Positions 1 to 9,317 of a stretch of DNA of 64,000 nt are shown one piece after another. Made by a program: the position numbers and the translations under genes. The notes below the pieces were generated by a model. The model did no database searches. It saw only the letters and a list, made by a program, of their open reading frames with translations, and had not been told where the DNA came from. Positions within the stretch are counted from its first letter, which is position 1, and every line of letters starts with the position of its first letter. This stretch comes from Actinomyces graevenitzii C83 (GTDB lineage Bacteria; Actinomycetota; Actinomycetes; Actinomycetales; Actinomycetaceae), in NCBI RefSeq assembly GCF_000239695.1, contig NZ_JH470339.1, positions 62,001 to 126,000 on the forward strand, read 5' to 3'.

Positions 1-16
1 CAAGAGCAGCTGGTAA
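1..16 (+). CDS. rpsN: 30S ribosomal protein S14, 3' end only
   Basis: Bases 2-16 read Lys-Ser-Ser-Trp-stop. This is the usual C-terminus of S14, and rpsN normally lies just before rpsH in the spc operon. Only the last four codons are inside the window, so the identification rests on this tetrapeptide and on gene order. Confidence 0.7.
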
Positions 17-74
17 ACCTCTACGTCGTAGGTCCGCGAGGAAACCACGACGAGAAAGGGCGACAGGCCCACTA

Positions 75-473
75 ATGACTATGACAGACCCGATCGCAGA
101 CATGCTAACCCGTCTGCGTAACGCCAACCAGGCCCACCACGACTCGGTGTCGATGCCCTCGAGCAAGCTCAAGGTCAACATCGCCTCCATCCTAAAGTCC
201 GAGGGCTACATTGCCGACTACGCCGTCGCTGACGCCGAGGTAGGCAAGACGCTGACCCTGTCCCTGAAGTACGGGGCTAACCGTCAGCGCGCCATTCAGG
301 GTGTACGCCGCATCTCCAAGCCCGGTCTGCGCGTGTACGCCAAGTCCACCAACCTGCCCAAGGTTCTAGGCGGCCTCGGGGTGGCCATTTTGTCCACCTC
401 CTCTGGTCTTCTAACCGACAAGCAGGCCGAGAACAAGGGTGTCGGCGGGGAAGTCCTCGCCTACATCTGGTGA
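75..473 (+). CDS. rpsH: 30S ribosomal protein S8
   Basis: S8 is a primary 16S rRNA-binding protein of the small subunit and the classic translational regulator of the spc operon. The 132-residue product has the normal length and starts [17 protein letters not shown], the family hallmark. The C-terminal half carries the conserved [12 protein letters not shown] stretch and ends GGEVLAYIW, as S8 does. A second in-frame ATG lies at 81. It follows rpsN by 58 bases and precedes rplF by 16, inside one co-oriented run of ribosomal genes. Confidence 0.98.
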   Translation: MTMTDPIADMLTRLRNANQAHHDSVSMPSSKLKVNIASILKSEGYIADYAVADAEVGKTLTLSLKYGANRQRAIQGVRRISKPGLRVYAKSTNLPKVLGGLGVAILSTSSGLLTDKQAENKGVGGEVLAYIW

Positions 474-489
474 GAACGGAGGATAACTA

Positions 490-1029
490 ATGTCTCGTAT
501 TGGACGACTCCCCGTTCCTGTTCCGGCAGGTGTGGACGTGACCATTAACGGTCAGGACATCACCGTGAAGGGCCCCAAGGGCACCCTTTCACGTACTATC
601 AGCGAGCCGATCTCTATCGCCCGCGCTGAAGACGGCTCCATTGTCGTCACCCGCCCCGACGACGAGCGTACCTCTCGCTCTCTGCACGGCCTGAGCCGTA
701 CCCTGATCCACAACATGGTTGTGGGTGTTACCCAGGGTTACGAGAAGCGCCTTGAGATCGTCGGTACCGGTTACCGTGTACAGGCCAAGGGTGCCAACCT
801 AGAGCTGGCCCTGGGCTTCTCTCACCCGGTGACTGTCGAGGCTCCTGAGGGTATCTCCCTCGCTATCGACGGCCCGACCAAGATCATCGTCTCCGGCATT
901 AGCAAGGAGCAGGTGGGCGAGGTCGCCGCCAACATCCGCAAGATTCGTCCGCCGGAGCCCTACAAGGGTAAGGGCGTTCGTTACGCCGGCGAGAACGTGC
1001 GCCGCAAGGTCGGAAAGGCTGGTAAGTGA
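490..1029 (+). CDS. rplF: 50S ribosomal protein L6
   Basis: L6 binds 23S rRNA near the factor-binding site of the large subunit. The 179-residue product begins [17 protein letters not shown] and has the two repeated L6 folds. The C-terminal signature [15 protein letters not shown] is followed by the basic end [15 protein letters not shown]-like site lies just upstream of ATG 490. The stop codon overlaps or abuts the start of rplR, which fits translational coupling. Confidence 0.98.
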   Translation: MSRIGRLPVPVPAGVDVTINGQDITVKGPKGTLSRTISEPISIARAEDGSIVVTRPDDERTSRSLHGLSRTLIHNMVVGVTQGYEKRLEIVGTGYRVQAKGANLELALGFSHPVTVEAPEGISLAIDGPTKIIVSGISKEQVGEVAANIRKIRPPEPYKGKGVRYAGENVRRKVGKAGK

Positions 1030-1031
1030 CC

Positions 1032-1406
1032 ATGGGTTACGCTCTCAAGAGGGGCAAGGGCAAGGCTATTGCCCGCAAGATCCGCCACCAGCGTGTGCGC
1101 AAGCACGTATTCGGTACTCCGGAGCGTCCCCGCCTGGCGGTATTCCGTTCCAACCGTCACGTGGTTGCCCAGGTTATCGACGACGTTGCTGGCCACACCC
1201 TAGCCGCTGCTTCCACCATGGAGCTAGCAGGCCAGGAAGTGGAAGGCGCCAAGATTGGTGCCGCCCGCCAGGTCGGTTTGCTGGTAGCCGAGCGCGCCAA
1301 GGCCAAGGGCATCGAAAAGGTTGTCTTTGACCGTGGTGGTAACAAGTACCACGGCCGCGTTGCGGCTGTAGCCGAGGGCGCCCGCGAAGCCGGGCTGTCC
1401 CTATGA
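1032..1406 (+). CDS. rplR: 50S ribosomal protein L18
   Basis: L18 binds 5S rRNA together with L5 and L25. The product of about 124 residues has a basic N-terminus, then [24 protein letters not shown] and the C-terminal [26 protein letters not shown], all typical of L18. I prefer ATG 1032 ([10 protein letters not shown]). A GTG at 1026 that overlaps the rplF stop is the alternative and would add two residues. Confidence 0.97.
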   Translation: MGYALKRGKGKAIARKIRHQRVRKHVFGTPERPRLAVFRSNRHVVAQVIDDVAGHTLAAASTMELAGQEVEGAKIGAARQVGLLVAERAKAKGIEKVVFDRGGNKYHGRVAAVAEGAREAGLSL

Positions 1407-1440
1407 GCACTAAGACGACTGGAAAGCAGAGGAATATCTG

Positions 1441-2148
1441 ATGGCTGCACCGCAGCGAGGCAGGTCCGCGTCGTCCGACGGCTCGGCCCAGCGTGATGAA
1501 AAGGAACGTCAGGGTGAGGGCCGCGGCCGCCGCGACCGTAACAATGACCGCCGCGACCGTAACCGCGGCAACGACGACAAGTACATCGAGCGCGTCGTCA
1601 CCATTAACCGTGTGTCCAAGGTCGTCAAGGGCGGCCGTCGCTTCACCTTCACTGCTCTGGTAGTGGTTGGTGACGGTGAGGGCACCGTGGGTGTCGGCTA
1701 CGGCAAGGCTAAGGAAGTTCCCGCCGCCATTGCCAAGGGTGTGGAGATTGCGAAGAAGAACTTCTTCCACGTCCCCATGATCCGCCGCACCATTCCGCAC
1801 GTAGTCCAGGGTGAGGACGCCGCCGGCGTCGTACTCCTGCGTCCGGCTTCCCCCGGTACCGGTGTTATCGCCGGTGGTCCGGTGCGCGCCGTGCTAGACT
1901 GCGCCGGTATTCACGACATTCTGTCCAAGTCTCTGGGTTCTTCGAACTCCATCAACATCGTGCACGCCACTGTTGATGCACTCAAGCAGCTAGAGCAGCC
2001 TGAGGGCGTCGCGGCTCGCCGTGGCCTGCCCCTGGAAGACGTGGCCCCGCAGTCCATGCTGCGCGCCCGCGCCGAGGGTGAGGCTGAAAAGCGTGCTGAG
2101 GCTGAGAAGAAGGAAGCCGAGAAGGCCGCTGAGGGAGTGAATGAGTGA
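1441..2148 (+). CDS. rpsE: 30S ribosomal protein S5
   Basis: S5 takes part in decoding fidelity and in assembly of the small-subunit body. The 235-residue product has an Arg/Asp-rich low-complexity N-terminal extension of about 45 residues. The double-stranded-RNA-binding fold follows ([19 protein letters not shown], then [17 protein letters not shown]). The C-terminal domain includes [20 protein letters not shown]. An Ala/Glu/Lys-rich tail makes it longer than the roughly 165 residues of E. coli S5, as is common in actinobacteria. Its stop overlaps the rpmD start by one base. Confidence 0.98.
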   Translation: MAAPQRGRSASSDGSAQRDEKERQGEGRGRRDRNNDRRDRNRGNDDKYIERVVTINRVSKVVKGGRRFTFTALVVVGDGEGTVGVGYGKAKEVPAAIAKGVEIAKKNFFHVPMIRRTIPHVVQGEDAAGVVLLRPASPGTGVIAGGPVRAVLDCAGIHDILSKSLGSSNSINIVHATVDALKQLEQPEGVAARRGLPLEDVAPQSMLRARAEGEAEKRAEAEKKEAEKAAEGVNE

Positions 2149-2330
2149 TGGCGAAGCTCAAGATTACCCAGGTTAAGTCCGGTATTGGTGGCACTCACCG
2201 TCAGCGTGAGACCCTCAAGTCGCTAGGTCTGCGCAAGATCCGCCAGACCACTGTGCGCGAGGATTCCCCCACCGTCCGTGGCATGATCGCTACGGTGGCC
2301 CACCTGGTCACCGTCGAGGAGGTCAACTGA
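2148..2330 (+). CDS. rpmD: 50S ribosomal protein L30
   Basis: A 60-residue L30 ([15 protein letters not shown], then [16 protein letters not shown]). L30 is a small protein of the large-subunit periphery that is missing from some lineages. ATG 2148 shares its first base with the rpsE stop (TGATG). A GTG three bases earlier is possible but would only add one residue. The next gene, rplO, starts two bases after this stop. Confidence 0.97.
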   Translation: MAKLKITQVKSGIGGTHRQRETLKSLGLRKIRQTTVREDSPTVRGMIATVAHLVTVEEVN

Positions 2331-2332
2331 CC

Positions 2333-2812
2333 ATGGCAGATAGCAAGAACACCGAGCAGGAGCAGAAGGTGACCGTAGTTAAGGTTCACCACCTGCGTCC
2401 GGCTGCCGGTTCCAAGAAGGCCAAGACCCGCGTGGGTCGCGGTGAAGGCTCCAAGGGTAAGACCTCTGGGCGCGGTACTAAGGGCACCAAGGCTCGTTAC
2501 CAGGTTAAGGCTGGTTTCGAGGGTGGCCAGATGCCGATGCACATGCGTCTACCCAAGCTGCGTGGCTTCAAGAACCGCAACCGCGTGGAGTACCAGCCCG
2601 TTAACGTAGGCCGCATTGCCGAGCTGTTCCCCCAGGGTGGCGAGGTAAACGTAGAGGCTCTGGTTGCTGCCGGTGCCGTGCGCGCTGGTCATCTCGTCAA
2701 GGTTCTTGGCGAGGGTGACGTTAACGTCAAGCTGAACATCGTGGCTGACGCTTGGTCTGGCTCAGCCCAGGCTAAGGTTGAGGCTGCCGGCGGTTCTATC
2801 ACCGCCCGCTGA
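2333..2812 (+). CDS. rplO: 50S ribosomal protein L15
   Basis: L15 is a late-assembling protein of the large subunit. The 159-residue product has about 20 extra N-terminal residues before the core [20 protein letters not shown]. The Gly/Lys/Arg-rich segment [16 protein letters not shown] and the [20 protein letters not shown] signature follow. It is the last gene of the spc-type run, and a strong hairpin terminator follows 24 bases after the stop. Confidence 0.97.
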   Translation: MADSKNTEQEQKVTVVKVHHLRPAAGSKKAKTRVGRGEGSKGKTSGRGTKGTKARYQVKAGFEGGQMPMHMRLPKLRGFKNRNRVEYQPVNVGRIAELFPQGGEVNVEALVAAGAVRAGHLVKVLGEGDVNVKLNIVADAWSGSAQAKVEAAGGSITAR

Positions 2813-2835
2813 CTCAAGTTTTAAGCGCCAAGTCC

Positions 2836-2867
2836 TGCCCCGCTGGGATGTAAGTCCCAGCGGGGCA
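2836..2867 (+). terminator. Rho-independent-type hairpin after rplO
   Basis: A perfect 13-bp stem (TGCCCCGCTGGGA with its complement) closes a 6-base loop. The T-run behind it is weak. It separates the ribosomal operon from secY. Confidence 0.8.
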
Positions 2868-3088
2868 GTGCTTTACTTGGTGACGCTAAGTGCCTTGAAA
2901 TGGCCGTTAAGGCTTTGGCACTTGGTGTTTTGATATCGCGTGGGCCGTTTTTAAATGTTCCACGGTATAAGATCACTACGCTAAGCGGGTTTATGATTTT
3001 GGCTTTTGGCCTGCTGGTGCAGGTAAGCTAAGCCTGCGGCGCTGCATTACTGTGGCGACGCTGCCCCCATTCACCAGGAGATGTACGA
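2868..3088 (+). promoter_or_regulatory. secY upstream region with possible -10 element
   Basis: This 221-base gap contains TATAAG at 2966-2971 as a possible -10 box. No convincing -35 box lies 16-18 bases upstream. AGGAG near 3075 serves the GTG start of secY. The strong terminator upstream implies that secY-adk has its own promoter somewhere here. Confidence 0.3.
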
Positions 3089-4381
3089 GTGCTCGCAGCA
3101 TTCAAACAGGCGTTCACTACGCCAGACCTACGCCGTAAACTGCTTTTTAGCCTGTTTATCATGGCGCTATTCCGTCTAGGTTCGGTGATTCCTTCACCGG
3201 GTGTTTCGATGCGGAATGTGCGTCAGTGTATTGGCCAGTCTCAGGACGCCGGGTTGGTTTCGCTAATCAACATTTTCTCCGGCGGTGCGCTTTTGCAGCT
3301 AAGTATCTTTGCGCTGGGAATCATGCCGTACATTACGGCTTCGATTATTATCCAGCTGCTGCGAGTGGTTATCCCTCGCTTTGAGACGCTGCACAAGGAA
3401 GGCCAAGCTGGTCAAGCTAAACTGACGCAGTACACCCGTTATCTAACTATTGGTTTGGGTCTGCTGCAGTCTTCCACGATTGTGGCGACGGCGGCTAACG
3501 GCCAGCTTTTCCGTGGCTGCACCGTGCCCGTGGTTCCGGACCACTCCATTTTGACCATGACCATGATGGTGGTCACCATGACCGCTGGTACCGGCCTGAT
3601 CATGTGGCTGGGTGAGTTGATCACCGAGCACGGTATGGGTAACGGTATGAGCTTGCTGATCTTCACCTCGATTGTGGCCCGCTTCCCGCAGAATATGTGG
3701 TCCATTATGGGTGGTAACGGCGGCTTCGGTAAGTTCGCTGTGGTGCTGGCGCTGGTGCTGGCAGCTACGCTGGCCGTGGTCTTCGTGGAGCAAGCTACCA
3801 GGCGTATTCCGGTGCAGTACGCCAAGCGTATGGTGGGTAGTCGCCTCATGGGTGGCTCTTCCACCTACATTCCGATCAAGATCAACATGTCGGGTGTTAT
3901 TCCGGTAATTTTCGCTTCCTCGATTCTGGCCCTGCCGCAGTTGGTGAGCCAGTTCGGTAACCAGCGTGCCGGCTGGGTGCAGTGGATTGGCCGTAACCTT
4001 GGCCCCACCGACACCTTCTACATTTCGGTATATGCCGTTTTGATCTTGTTCTTTACCTTCTTCTACACCGCGATCACTTTCGACACTAAGGAAGTGGCCG
4101 ACAATATGAAGAAGTACAACGGTTTTATTCCTGGCATCCGTGCCGGCGAGCCGACGGAGCGCTACCTAAGCTACGTCGTCAACCGGATCACCACAGCCGG
4201 TTCTATCTACCTGGTTGTGCTGGCACTGCTGCCCACCATTGCGGTGGCCGCAATGGGGCTGGGTTCCACTATGCCCTTCGGTGGTACCACCATTTTGATT
4301 ATGGTGGGTGTGGGTCTGCAGACGGTTAAGGAAATTAACTCCCAACTTCAACAACGACACTACGAGGGATTCTTGTCATGA
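3089..4381 (+). CDS. secY: Protein translocase subunit SecY
   Basis: SecY forms the membrane channel of the Sec translocon. The 430-residue product has about ten hydrophobic segments. It begins with the typical FKQAFTTPDLRRKLLFSLFI and contains GIMPYITASIIIQLL, plus a cytoplasmic loop with TRRIPVQYAKR. The C-terminal loop FIPGIRAGEPTERYLSYVVNRIT contacts SecA and the ribosome. The start is GTG 3089 with an AGGAG site. Its stop overlaps adk by four bases (ATGA), so the two are translationally coupled. Exported proteins encoded elsewhere in the window depend on this channel. Confidence 0.98.
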   Translation: MLAAFKQAFTTPDLRRKLLFSLFIMALFRLGSVIPSPGVSMRNVRQCIGQSQDAGLVSLINIFSGGALLQLSIFALGIMPYITASIIIQLLRVVIPRFETLHKEGQAGQAKLTQYTRYLTIGLGLLQSSTIVATAANGQLFRGCTVPVVPDHSILTMTMMVVTMTAGTGLIMWLGELITEHGMGNGMSLLIFTSIVARFPQNMWSIMGGNGGFGKFAVVLALVLAATLAVVFVEQATRRIPVQYAKRMVGSRLMGGSSTYIPIKINMSGVIPVIFASSILALPQLVSQFGNQRAGWVQWIGRNLGPTDTFYISVYAVLILFFTFFYTAITFDTKEVADNMKKYNGFIPGIRAGEPTERYLSYVVNRITTAGSIYLVVLALLPTIAVAAMGLGSTMPFGGTTILIMVGVGLQTVKEINSQLQQRHYEGFLS

Positions 4382-4965
4382 GTGTACGCATGGTTCTGCT
4401 TGGTCCTCCCGGGGCCGGTAAGGGCACCCAGGCTGCCCGTATTAGCGAGCGCCTAAACATCCCGGCTATTTCCACCGGTGATATCTTCCGCAAGAACATT
4501 GCTGAAGGCACTGAGCTAGGTAAGGCCGCTAAGAGCTACATCGACAAGGGCGAGTACGTCCCCAACGAGGTCACCAACGGCCTGGTGCGCGACCGTCTGC
4601 ACTGGGACGACGCCGTCGAGGGCTTCTTGCTGGACGGTTACCCGCGCACCCTGGACCAGGTTGAGGAGCTTGAGCGTATGCTCGACGCCGACGGCCTGAG
4701 CCTGGATGTGGCCGTAGAGATCACCGCTGACACTGAGGAAATCGTCAAGCGCCTGCTCAAGCGCGCCACTGAGCAGAACCGCGCCGACGACACTGAGCCG
4801 GTGATTCGTCACCGCATGGAGGTCTACACCGCCCAGACCCAGCCCCTGGTTGATGTCTACCGCGACATGGGCCTGCTGGTGCAGGTTGACGGCATTGGTG
4901 ACATTGACGAGGTCACTGAGCGTATCTACGCGGCGCTATCAGACAAGCTAGGCCGCCAGATCTGA
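4378..4965 (+). CDS. adk: Adenylate kinase
   Basis: Catalyses ATP + AMP to 2 ADP. The 195-residue product has the P-loop GPPGAGKGTQA at residues 9-19, the AMP-binding STGDIFR, and the DGYPRT motif. The LID segment (KRATEQNRADDTEPVI) is the short form without the zinc-binding Cys insertion, as usual in actinobacteria. It overlaps secY by four bases and is followed by a strong terminator. Confidence 0.98.
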   Translation: MSVRMVLLGPPGAGKGTQAARISERLNIPAISTGDIFRKNIAEGTELGKAAKSYIDKGEYVPNEVTNGLVRDRLHWDDAVEGFLLDGYPRTLDQVEELERMLDADGLSLDVAVEITADTEEIVKRLLKRATEQNRADDTEPVIRHRMEVYTAQTQPLVDVYRDMGLLVQVDGIGDIDEVTERIYAALSDKLGRQI

Positions 4966-4975
4966 AGCTGACTTT

Positions 4976-5018
4976 AAACCGCCGCAGCTAGCTACTAGGC
5001 TGGCTGTGGCGGTTTTTT
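4976..5018 (+). terminator. Rho-independent terminator after adk
   Basis: Arms at 4976-4988 and 5003-5015 pair over 13 bp with one G-U, and a run of T follows. It lies 10 bases after the adk stop. Confidence 0.9.
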
Positions 5019-5069
5019 GTGCTCATATGGCCCAGCCGCTGCTGTCTAGAGTAGAAAAGAGGCGCGTGC

Positions 5070-5942
5070 ATGTTTGGCCGCGAAAAGATTCAAATTAAAA
5101 CTCCCGCCCAGATTCGCAACATGCGTAAAGCTGGTCTGGTTGTGGCTGATATTCACGACGCCCTCAAAGCCGCTATTGCCCCCGGAGTAACCACTGCGCA
5201 GCTAGATGAGGTCAGCGCCCTGGCCATTGAAAAGGGCAAGGCTAAGTCCAACTTCCTGGGCTACTACGGCTACCCGGCCACGGTGTGCACCTCGGTGAAC
5301 GAGGAGATTGTGCATGGCATTCCTGGCCAGCGGGTGCTGCAAGACGGTGACCTGCTTAGCTGCGACTGTGGTGCCTATGTGGAGGCCGACGGCGTGCAGT
5401 GGCATGGGGACGCGGCCTTTACCGCCGTCGTCGGCAACTACGCTAGCGAAACGGACAAGTACCTGGACCGCACCACCGAGCGGGCGCTGTGGGCCGCCAT
5501 TGCCGCCCTGGCTGAGGCGGGGGCTAGCGGCTGGAAGGATGCGCGTATCAACCTGATCGGTGACGCCGTTGAGTCGGTAGTTTTCGACGCCGCCCAAGAA
5601 ACCGGTCACGAGCTGGGGATCGTGGAGGAGTATGTGGGCCACGGCATTGGCACCAAGATGCACATGGCCCCCGACGTACTGAACTACTCGGTCAGCTCTA
5701 AAGGCGTGAAGCTACAACCGGGCATGGTGTTGGCGATTGAACCCATGATCACTGCCGGGCGCGCTAGCAATGAGACCCTGGATGATGAGTGGACTGTGGT
5801 CACCCGTGACGGCTCACGCGCAGCTCACTGGGAGCACACTGTGGCGCTTACCCCTAAGGGCGTGTGGGTGCTGACCGCGCGCGATGGGGGAGTATCTGGG
5901 CTGGAGCCTTTCAGCTTTACTCCCACCCCACTGGCTGCGTGA
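5070..5942 (+). CDS. map: Methionine aminopeptidase, type I
   Basis: Removes the initiator methionine from nascent proteins. The 290-residue enzyme shows the dinuclear-metal ligands in order: Asp near residue 99 (SCDCGAYVEADG), Asp near 114 (WHGDAAFT), His near 190 (YVGHGIGT), Glu near 224 (LAIEPMIT) and Glu near 255 (WEHTVALT). The product is slightly longer than the 260-280 residues usual for actinobacterial copies, because of its C-terminal end. A GAGG site lies upstream of ATG 5070. It stands alone between the adk terminator and infA. Confidence 0.97.
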   Translation: MFGREKIQIKTPAQIRNMRKAGLVVADIHDALKAAIAPGVTTAQLDEVSALAIEKGKAKSNFLGYYGYPATVCTSVNEEIVHGIPGQRVLQDGDLLSCDCGAYVEADGVQWHGDAAFTAVVGNYASETDKYLDRTTERALWAAIAALAEAGASGWKDARINLIGDAVESVVFDAAQETGHELGIVEEYVGHGIGTKMHMAPDVLNYSVSSKGVKLQPGMVLAIEPMITAGRASNETLDDEWTVVTRDGSRAAHWEHTVALTPKGVWVLTARDGGVSGLEPFSFTPTPLAA

Positions 5943-6115
5943 GCACTACCACCAGTTTTTCGCTGGCGCAAGGCTAGCTTTGTATCACTTTTGAACGGTA
6001 AACTAACCCTCTGGATTCACCTAATTTATGCCCTTTTCGGGGCGCTACCAACAGTAAGGGTGGTCCCGGCGTCGTCAAATCGCGGCGCTGCGTAACATCT
6101 AGCCGACGGAGGAAC
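5943..6115 (+). promoter_or_regulatory. infA upstream region
   Basis: This 173-base gap holds TAAACT at 5999-6004 and TTGAAC at 5991-5996 as weak promoter-like words, but their spacing does not fit one promoter. GGAGG at about 6108-6112 is a good ribosome binding site for infA. Confidence 0.3.
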
Positions 6116-6337
6116 ATGGCTAAGAAGGATGGAGTCATCGAGGTCGAGGGTTCGGTCGTCGAGGCCCTTCCAAATGCGATGTTCCGGGTGGAATTGGATA
6201 ACGGTCACGTCGTGCTTGCTCACATCTCGGGCAAGATGCGCCAGCACTACATCCGTATCCTCCCCGAAGACCGCGTGGTTGTAGAGCTGAGCCCCTATGA
6301 CCTTACCCGCGGACGCATCGTCTACCGGTACAAGTGA
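6116..6337 (+). CDS. infA: Translation initiation factor IF-1
   Basis: IF-1 occupies the A site of the 30S subunit during initiation. The 73-residue OB-fold protein is textbook length and sequence ([20 protein letters not shown], then [23 protein letters not shown]). A GGAGG ribosome binding site sits 4-5 bases before the ATG. rpmJ follows 38 bases later, the standard infA-rpmJ-rpsM order. Confidence 0.99.
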   Translation: MAKKDGVIEVEGSVVEALPNAMFRVELDNGHVVLAHISGKMRQHYIRILPEDRVVVELSPYDLTRGRIVYRYK

Positions 6338-6375
6338 CAACCCGCTCCTAGTTTTAGGAGCGGCGGAGGAAGATC

Positions 6376-6489
6376 ATGAAGGTCAAGCCGAGCGTCAAGA
6401 AGATCTGTGACAACTGCAAGGTGATTCGTCGCCACGGCCGTGTCATGGTTATCTGCGAGAACCCTCGACACAAGCAGCGTCAGGGCTGA
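6376..6489 (+). CDS. rpmJ: 50S ribosomal protein L36
   Basis: This 37-codon gene reads [20 protein letters not shown] and ends NPRHKQRQG, the standard L36. Cys11, Cys14, Cys27 and His32 are the four zinc ligands of the C+ form, so the protein should bind zinc. GGAGGA lies 6-7 bases upstream of ATG 6376. The position between infA and rpsM is canonical. Confidence 0.98.
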   Translation: MKVKPSVKKICDNCKVIRRHGRVMVICENPRHKQRQG

Positions 6490-6500
6490 ACCTGCGCTCA

Positions 6501-6585
6501 GACCGCTAAGCGGTCCGTACAGCACCTATCCCACGCGTAATAGCGCACCCCCGGTTCTCGGAGGCCGGGGCACCCACAATGGGTG
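6501..6585 (+). promoter_or_regulatory. Three consecutive hairpins ahead of rpsM
   Basis: The 142-base rpmJ-rpsM gap holds three inverted repeats in a row: GACCGC/GCGGTC (6501-6515), CCCCGG/CCGGGG (6549-6570) and CACCCA/TGGGTG (6571-6585). A structured leader could allow autogenous control of rpsM-rpsK. This is inference from the repeats alone. Confidence 0.4.
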
Positions 6586-6631
6586 GAGGAATAGGTGACG
6601 ACCTCCGGGAAAACACAGGAGAACCACAAAA

Positions 6632-7000
6632 GTGGCACGCATTTCCGGTGTTGACCTCCCGCGCGAGAAGCGCGTAGAGGTTGCACTTACCTACATTTTT
6701 GGGATCGGCCGTACCCGCGCCGATGAGACTCTCAAGGCCACCGGTGTCAACCCCGACACCCGCGTCAAGGACCTAACTGAGGAAGACCTCGTCAAGCTGC
6801 GCTCTCACATCGACGCCAACTACCAGGTTGAGGGTGACCTGCGTCGTGAGATCCAGGCTGACATTCGCCGCAAGGTCGAGATCGGCTGCTACCAGGGTCT
6901 GCGTCACCGCCGTCACCTGCCCGTGCACGGCCAGCGCACCAAGACCAACGCGCGCACCCGCAAGGGCCCCAAGCGCACCGTTGCTGGTAAGAAGAAGTAA
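6632..7000 (+). CDS. rpsM: 30S ribosomal protein S13
   Basis: S13 contacts the P-site tRNA and the large subunit through bridge B1. The 122-residue product begins [21 protein letters not shown]. It carries the helix-two-turn-helix [16 protein letters not shown] and the basic tail [20 protein letters not shown] followed by a Lys/Arg-rich end. The start is GTG 6632 after ACAGGAGAA. rpsK follows after 36 bases. Confidence 0.98.
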   Translation: MARISGVDLPREKRVEVALTYIFGIGRTRADETLKATGVNPDTRVKDLTEEDLVKLRSHIDANYQVEGDLRREIQADIRRKVEIGCYQGLRHRRHLPVHGQRTKTNARTRKGPKRTVAGKKK

Positions 7001-7036
7001 TCAGCCCCCAGTTAAACCTCACGCGAAGAAGGAATT

Positions 7037-7438
7037 ATGCCTCCCAAGAGCCGCACTGCTGTGCGTAAGCCGCGTCGCAAGGACCGGAAGAACATTACCC
7101 ACGGTCACGCTTACATTAAGTCGACCTTCAACAACACCATTGTTTCCCTAACTGACACCACCGGTGCAGTTATTGCCTGGGCCTCCTCTGGCCAGGTTGG
7201 TTTCAAGGGCTCTCGTAAGTCCACCCCCTACGCCGCTCAGCTAGCCGCCGAGGCTGCTGCCCGTCGCGCCCAGGAGCACGGCCTGAAGAAGGTTGACGTG
7301 TTCGTTAAGGGCCCGGGTTCCGGCCGTGAAACCGCCATTCGTTCGCTGACCGCTGCCGGTCTTGAGGTTGGCTCCATTACGGACGTCACCCCCCAGGCTT
7401 TCAACGGCTGCCGTCCCCCCAAGCGCCGCCGCGTTTGA
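7037..7438 (+). CDS. rpsK: 30S ribosomal protein S11
   Basis: S11 shapes the platform and the mRNA exit region of the small subunit. The 133-residue product has the conserved [32 protein letters not shown] and the invariant tail [11 protein letters not shown]. In many bacteria rpsD follows. Here the next gene is rpoA, 133 bases later. Confidence 0.98.
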   Translation: MPPKSRTAVRKPRRKDRKNITHGHAYIKSTFNNTIVSLTDTTGAVIAWASSGQVGFKGSRKSTPYAAQLAAEAAARRAQEHGLKKVDVFVKGPGSGRETAIRSLTAAGLEVGSITDVTPQAFNGCRPPKRRRV

Positions 7439-7448
7439 TTTTTAAGTG

Positions 7449-7475
7449 ACGACGGCGTCTGTAAGGCGCTGTCGT
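7449..7475 (+). promoter_or_regulatory. Hairpin in the rpsK-rpoA gap
   Basis: Arms ACGACGGCG and CGCTGTCGT pair over 9 bp with one G-U around a 9-base loop, followed by TTCCTT. It may be a weak terminator or attenuator between rpsK and rpoA, at the place where rpsD is found in many other bacteria. Confidence 0.4.
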
Positions 7476-7571
7476 TTCCTTACATTCCAAGCGAGACTGC
7501 CGCTTAATGTAGTCATCAATCAATTGGTAGCGACGTCATATAGCGGGCGTCGAAACTGAAAGGAAATCTAA

Positions 7572-8573
7572 GTGCAGATTTCGCACCGTCCTGTGCTGAG
7601 TGAAGAGGTAGTCGAGGAGAACCGTCGTTCCCGGTTCATCCTGGAGCCCCTAGAGCCCGGTTTTGGTTACACCCTGGGTAACTCTCTGCGCCGCACCCTG
7701 CTGTCCTCCATCCCGGGGGCTGCCGTGACCTCGATCCGTATCGAGGGCGTGCCGCACGAGTTCCGCACTGTTCCTGGTGTTAAAGAGGATGTCGCCCAGA
7801 TTATCCTCAACATCAAGGAGATCGTGCTTTCGTCTGAAAACGACGAGCCGGTCGTGATGTACCTGCGTAAGTCTGGCCCCGGTGTGGTTACCGCCGGTGA
7901 CATTACCCCGCCTGCCGGCGTCGAGGTGCACAACCCCGAGCTGGTAATTGCCACTCTGAACGAGAAGGGCAAGCTAGAGATTGAGCTGACCGTTGAGCGC
8001 GGTCGCGGCTATGTCACCGCTAACCAGAACAAGGACCCTCAGGCTGAAATCACCCGCATCCCGGTGGACTCGATTTACTCGCCGGTGAAGAAGGTTTCCT
8101 ACGCCGTGGAGGCAACTCGTGTGTCTTCGCGTACTGACTTCGACCGTCTGATCGTGGACGTGGAGACCAAGGTTTCCATGACCCCGCGTGACGCTCTGGC
8201 TAGCGCCGGTAAGACCCTGGTTGAACTGTTCGGTCTTGCTCGCGAGCTAAACGTTGAGGCTGAAGGTATCGAGGTAGGCCCCTCGCCGGCTGACGAAAGT
8301 CAACAGCAGGACCTGGCTATGGCGATTGATGACCTAGAACTGCAGGCTCGTTCCTCCAATGCCCTCAAGCGTGAAGGCATTCAGACGGTAGGCGAGCTGG
8401 TTGCCCGTTCCGAGGCTGACCTACTCGACATCCGTAACTTCGGCGCCAAGTCGATCCTCGAAATCAAGGACAAGCTAGCTGAGCTGGGTCTGTCCCTGAA
8501 GGGTTCCCCGGTGGACCTGGTTTCGGACGACAACTACGACGCTACCCCAACTTTCAGCGACGAGCAGGCCTGA
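7572..8573 (+). CDS. rpoA: DNA-directed RNA polymerase subunit alpha
   Basis: Alpha initiates RNA polymerase assembly and its C-terminal domain contacts promoter UP elements and activators. The 333-residue product has the N-terminal dimerisation domain ([29 protein letters not shown] at about 17-45). A flexible linker ([10 protein letters not shown]) follows, then the C-terminal helix-hairpin-helix domain ([14 protein letters not shown], then [25 protein letters not shown]). The start is GTG 7572 after AAAGGAAA. rplQ follows 34 bases downstream. Confidence 0.99.
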   Translation: MQISHRPVLSEEVVEENRRSRFILEPLEPGFGYTLGNSLRRTLLSSIPGAAVTSIRIEGVPHEFRTVPGVKEDVAQIILNIKEIVLSSENDEPVVMYLRKSGPGVVTAGDITPPAGVEVHNPELVIATLNEKGKLEIELTVERGRGYVTANQNKDPQAEITRIPVDSIYSPVKKVSYAVEATRVSSRTDFDRLIVDVETKVSMTPRDALASAGKTLVELFGLARELNVEAEGIEVGPSPADESQQQDLAMAIDDLELQARSSNALKREGIQTVGELVARSEADLLDIRNFGAKSILEIKDKLAELGLSLKGSPVDLVSDDNYDATPTFSDEQA

Positions 8574-8607
8574 GCCTTTACGCTCGTAAATTTTAGGAGA
8601 CAATACT

Positions 8608-9066
8608 ATGCCTCGCCCCACTAAGGGTCCCCGCCTCGGCGGTTCGGCGCAGCACCAGCGCCACATGCTGGCGAACCTGGCTACCCAGCTGTTCGCTTAC
8701 GAGTCGATTGTTACCACTGAGACTCGCGCCAAGGTGCTACGCCCCTACGCAGAAAAGCTGATCACCAAGGCCAAGCGCGGCGACCTACACGCTCGCCGTA
8801 CCGTGGCCCGCAAGATCACCGACGCTCAGGTTCTCAAGAACCTGTTCGACAACCTGGCTCCTCAGTTCGAGGGTCGCAACGGCGGTTACACCCGCATTGT
8901 GAAGCTGCCCAACCGCAAGGGTGACAACGCCCCCATGGCCCAGATCTCCCTGGTGCTAGAGCCGGTTGCTTCTAAGTCCATCGTGGACGATGCCGTCGCC
9001 ACCGCCACCAAGGCTGCCAAGGCCGCCGTGGCTGAGGACAAGGCCGAGGAGACCACCGAAGCCTGA
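8608..9066 (+). CDS. rplQ: 50S ribosomal protein L17
   Basis: L17 lies near the polypeptide exit tunnel. The 152-residue product begins [21 protein letters not shown] and has the conserved [21 protein letters not shown]. An Ala/Glu/Lys-rich C-terminal extension of about 30 residues goes beyond the E. coli length, as is common in actinobacteria. It closes the operon and is followed by a strong terminator. Confidence 0.98.
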   Translation: MPRPTKGPRLGGSAQHQRHMLANLATQLFAYESIVTTETRAKVLRPYAEKLITKAKRGDLHARRTVARKITDAQVLKNLFDNLAPQFEGRNGGYTRIVKLPNRKGDNAPMAQISLVLEPVASKSIVDDAVATATKAAKAAVAEDKAEETTEA

Positions 9067-9081
9067 GCTTAACGCTTAGAT

Positions 9082-9121
9082 TTGGGGCCGACACCGCTGG
9101 TGTCGGCCCCAAGTTTTGTTT
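9082..9121 (+). terminator. Rho-independent terminator after rplQ
   Basis: A perfect 14-bp stem (TTGGGGCCGACACC and its complement) with a 3-base loop at 9096-9098 is followed by GTTTTGTTT. It lies 15 bases after rplQ. Confidence 0.93.
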
Positions 9122-9210
9122 AAGGGAGTTTTGCCTGGCGGCCTTTGTGTTCGGACGGTGGTCTGCGGTTCCCGGCGGCTGCCGCTATTTGCCCAGGCTA
9201 CGGGTATCGG

Positions 9211-9317
9211 GGTGCGCGGGGGAGCAGCCTGTGGTGCCCGGGTGCGCGGGGGAAATGCCTGTGGTGCCGGGCATGCGGGAAGGGCCTGTGGTACCGGGCG
9301 CGCGGGGGAGCGGCGGC
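9211..9317 (+). repeat. GC-rich 30-bp tandem repeat
   Basis: Two 30-base units (9211-9240, 9241-9270) match at almost every base. A 27-base and a partial 20-base copy follow. The shared core is GGTGCGCGGGGGA then GCCTGTGGTGCC. It lies in the 390-base gap between rplQ and the phosphohexomutase gene. I do not consider it coding, because the open frames across it merely reflect the repeat. Confidence 0.85.

Noticed and set aside
981..2198. Long antisense open frames under the ribosomal genes
   Set aside because: High-GC coding DNA leaves long open antisense frames. These have no family similarity and lie opposite certain genes. The same applies to antisense frames under secY, alr, pta, glmM and others.
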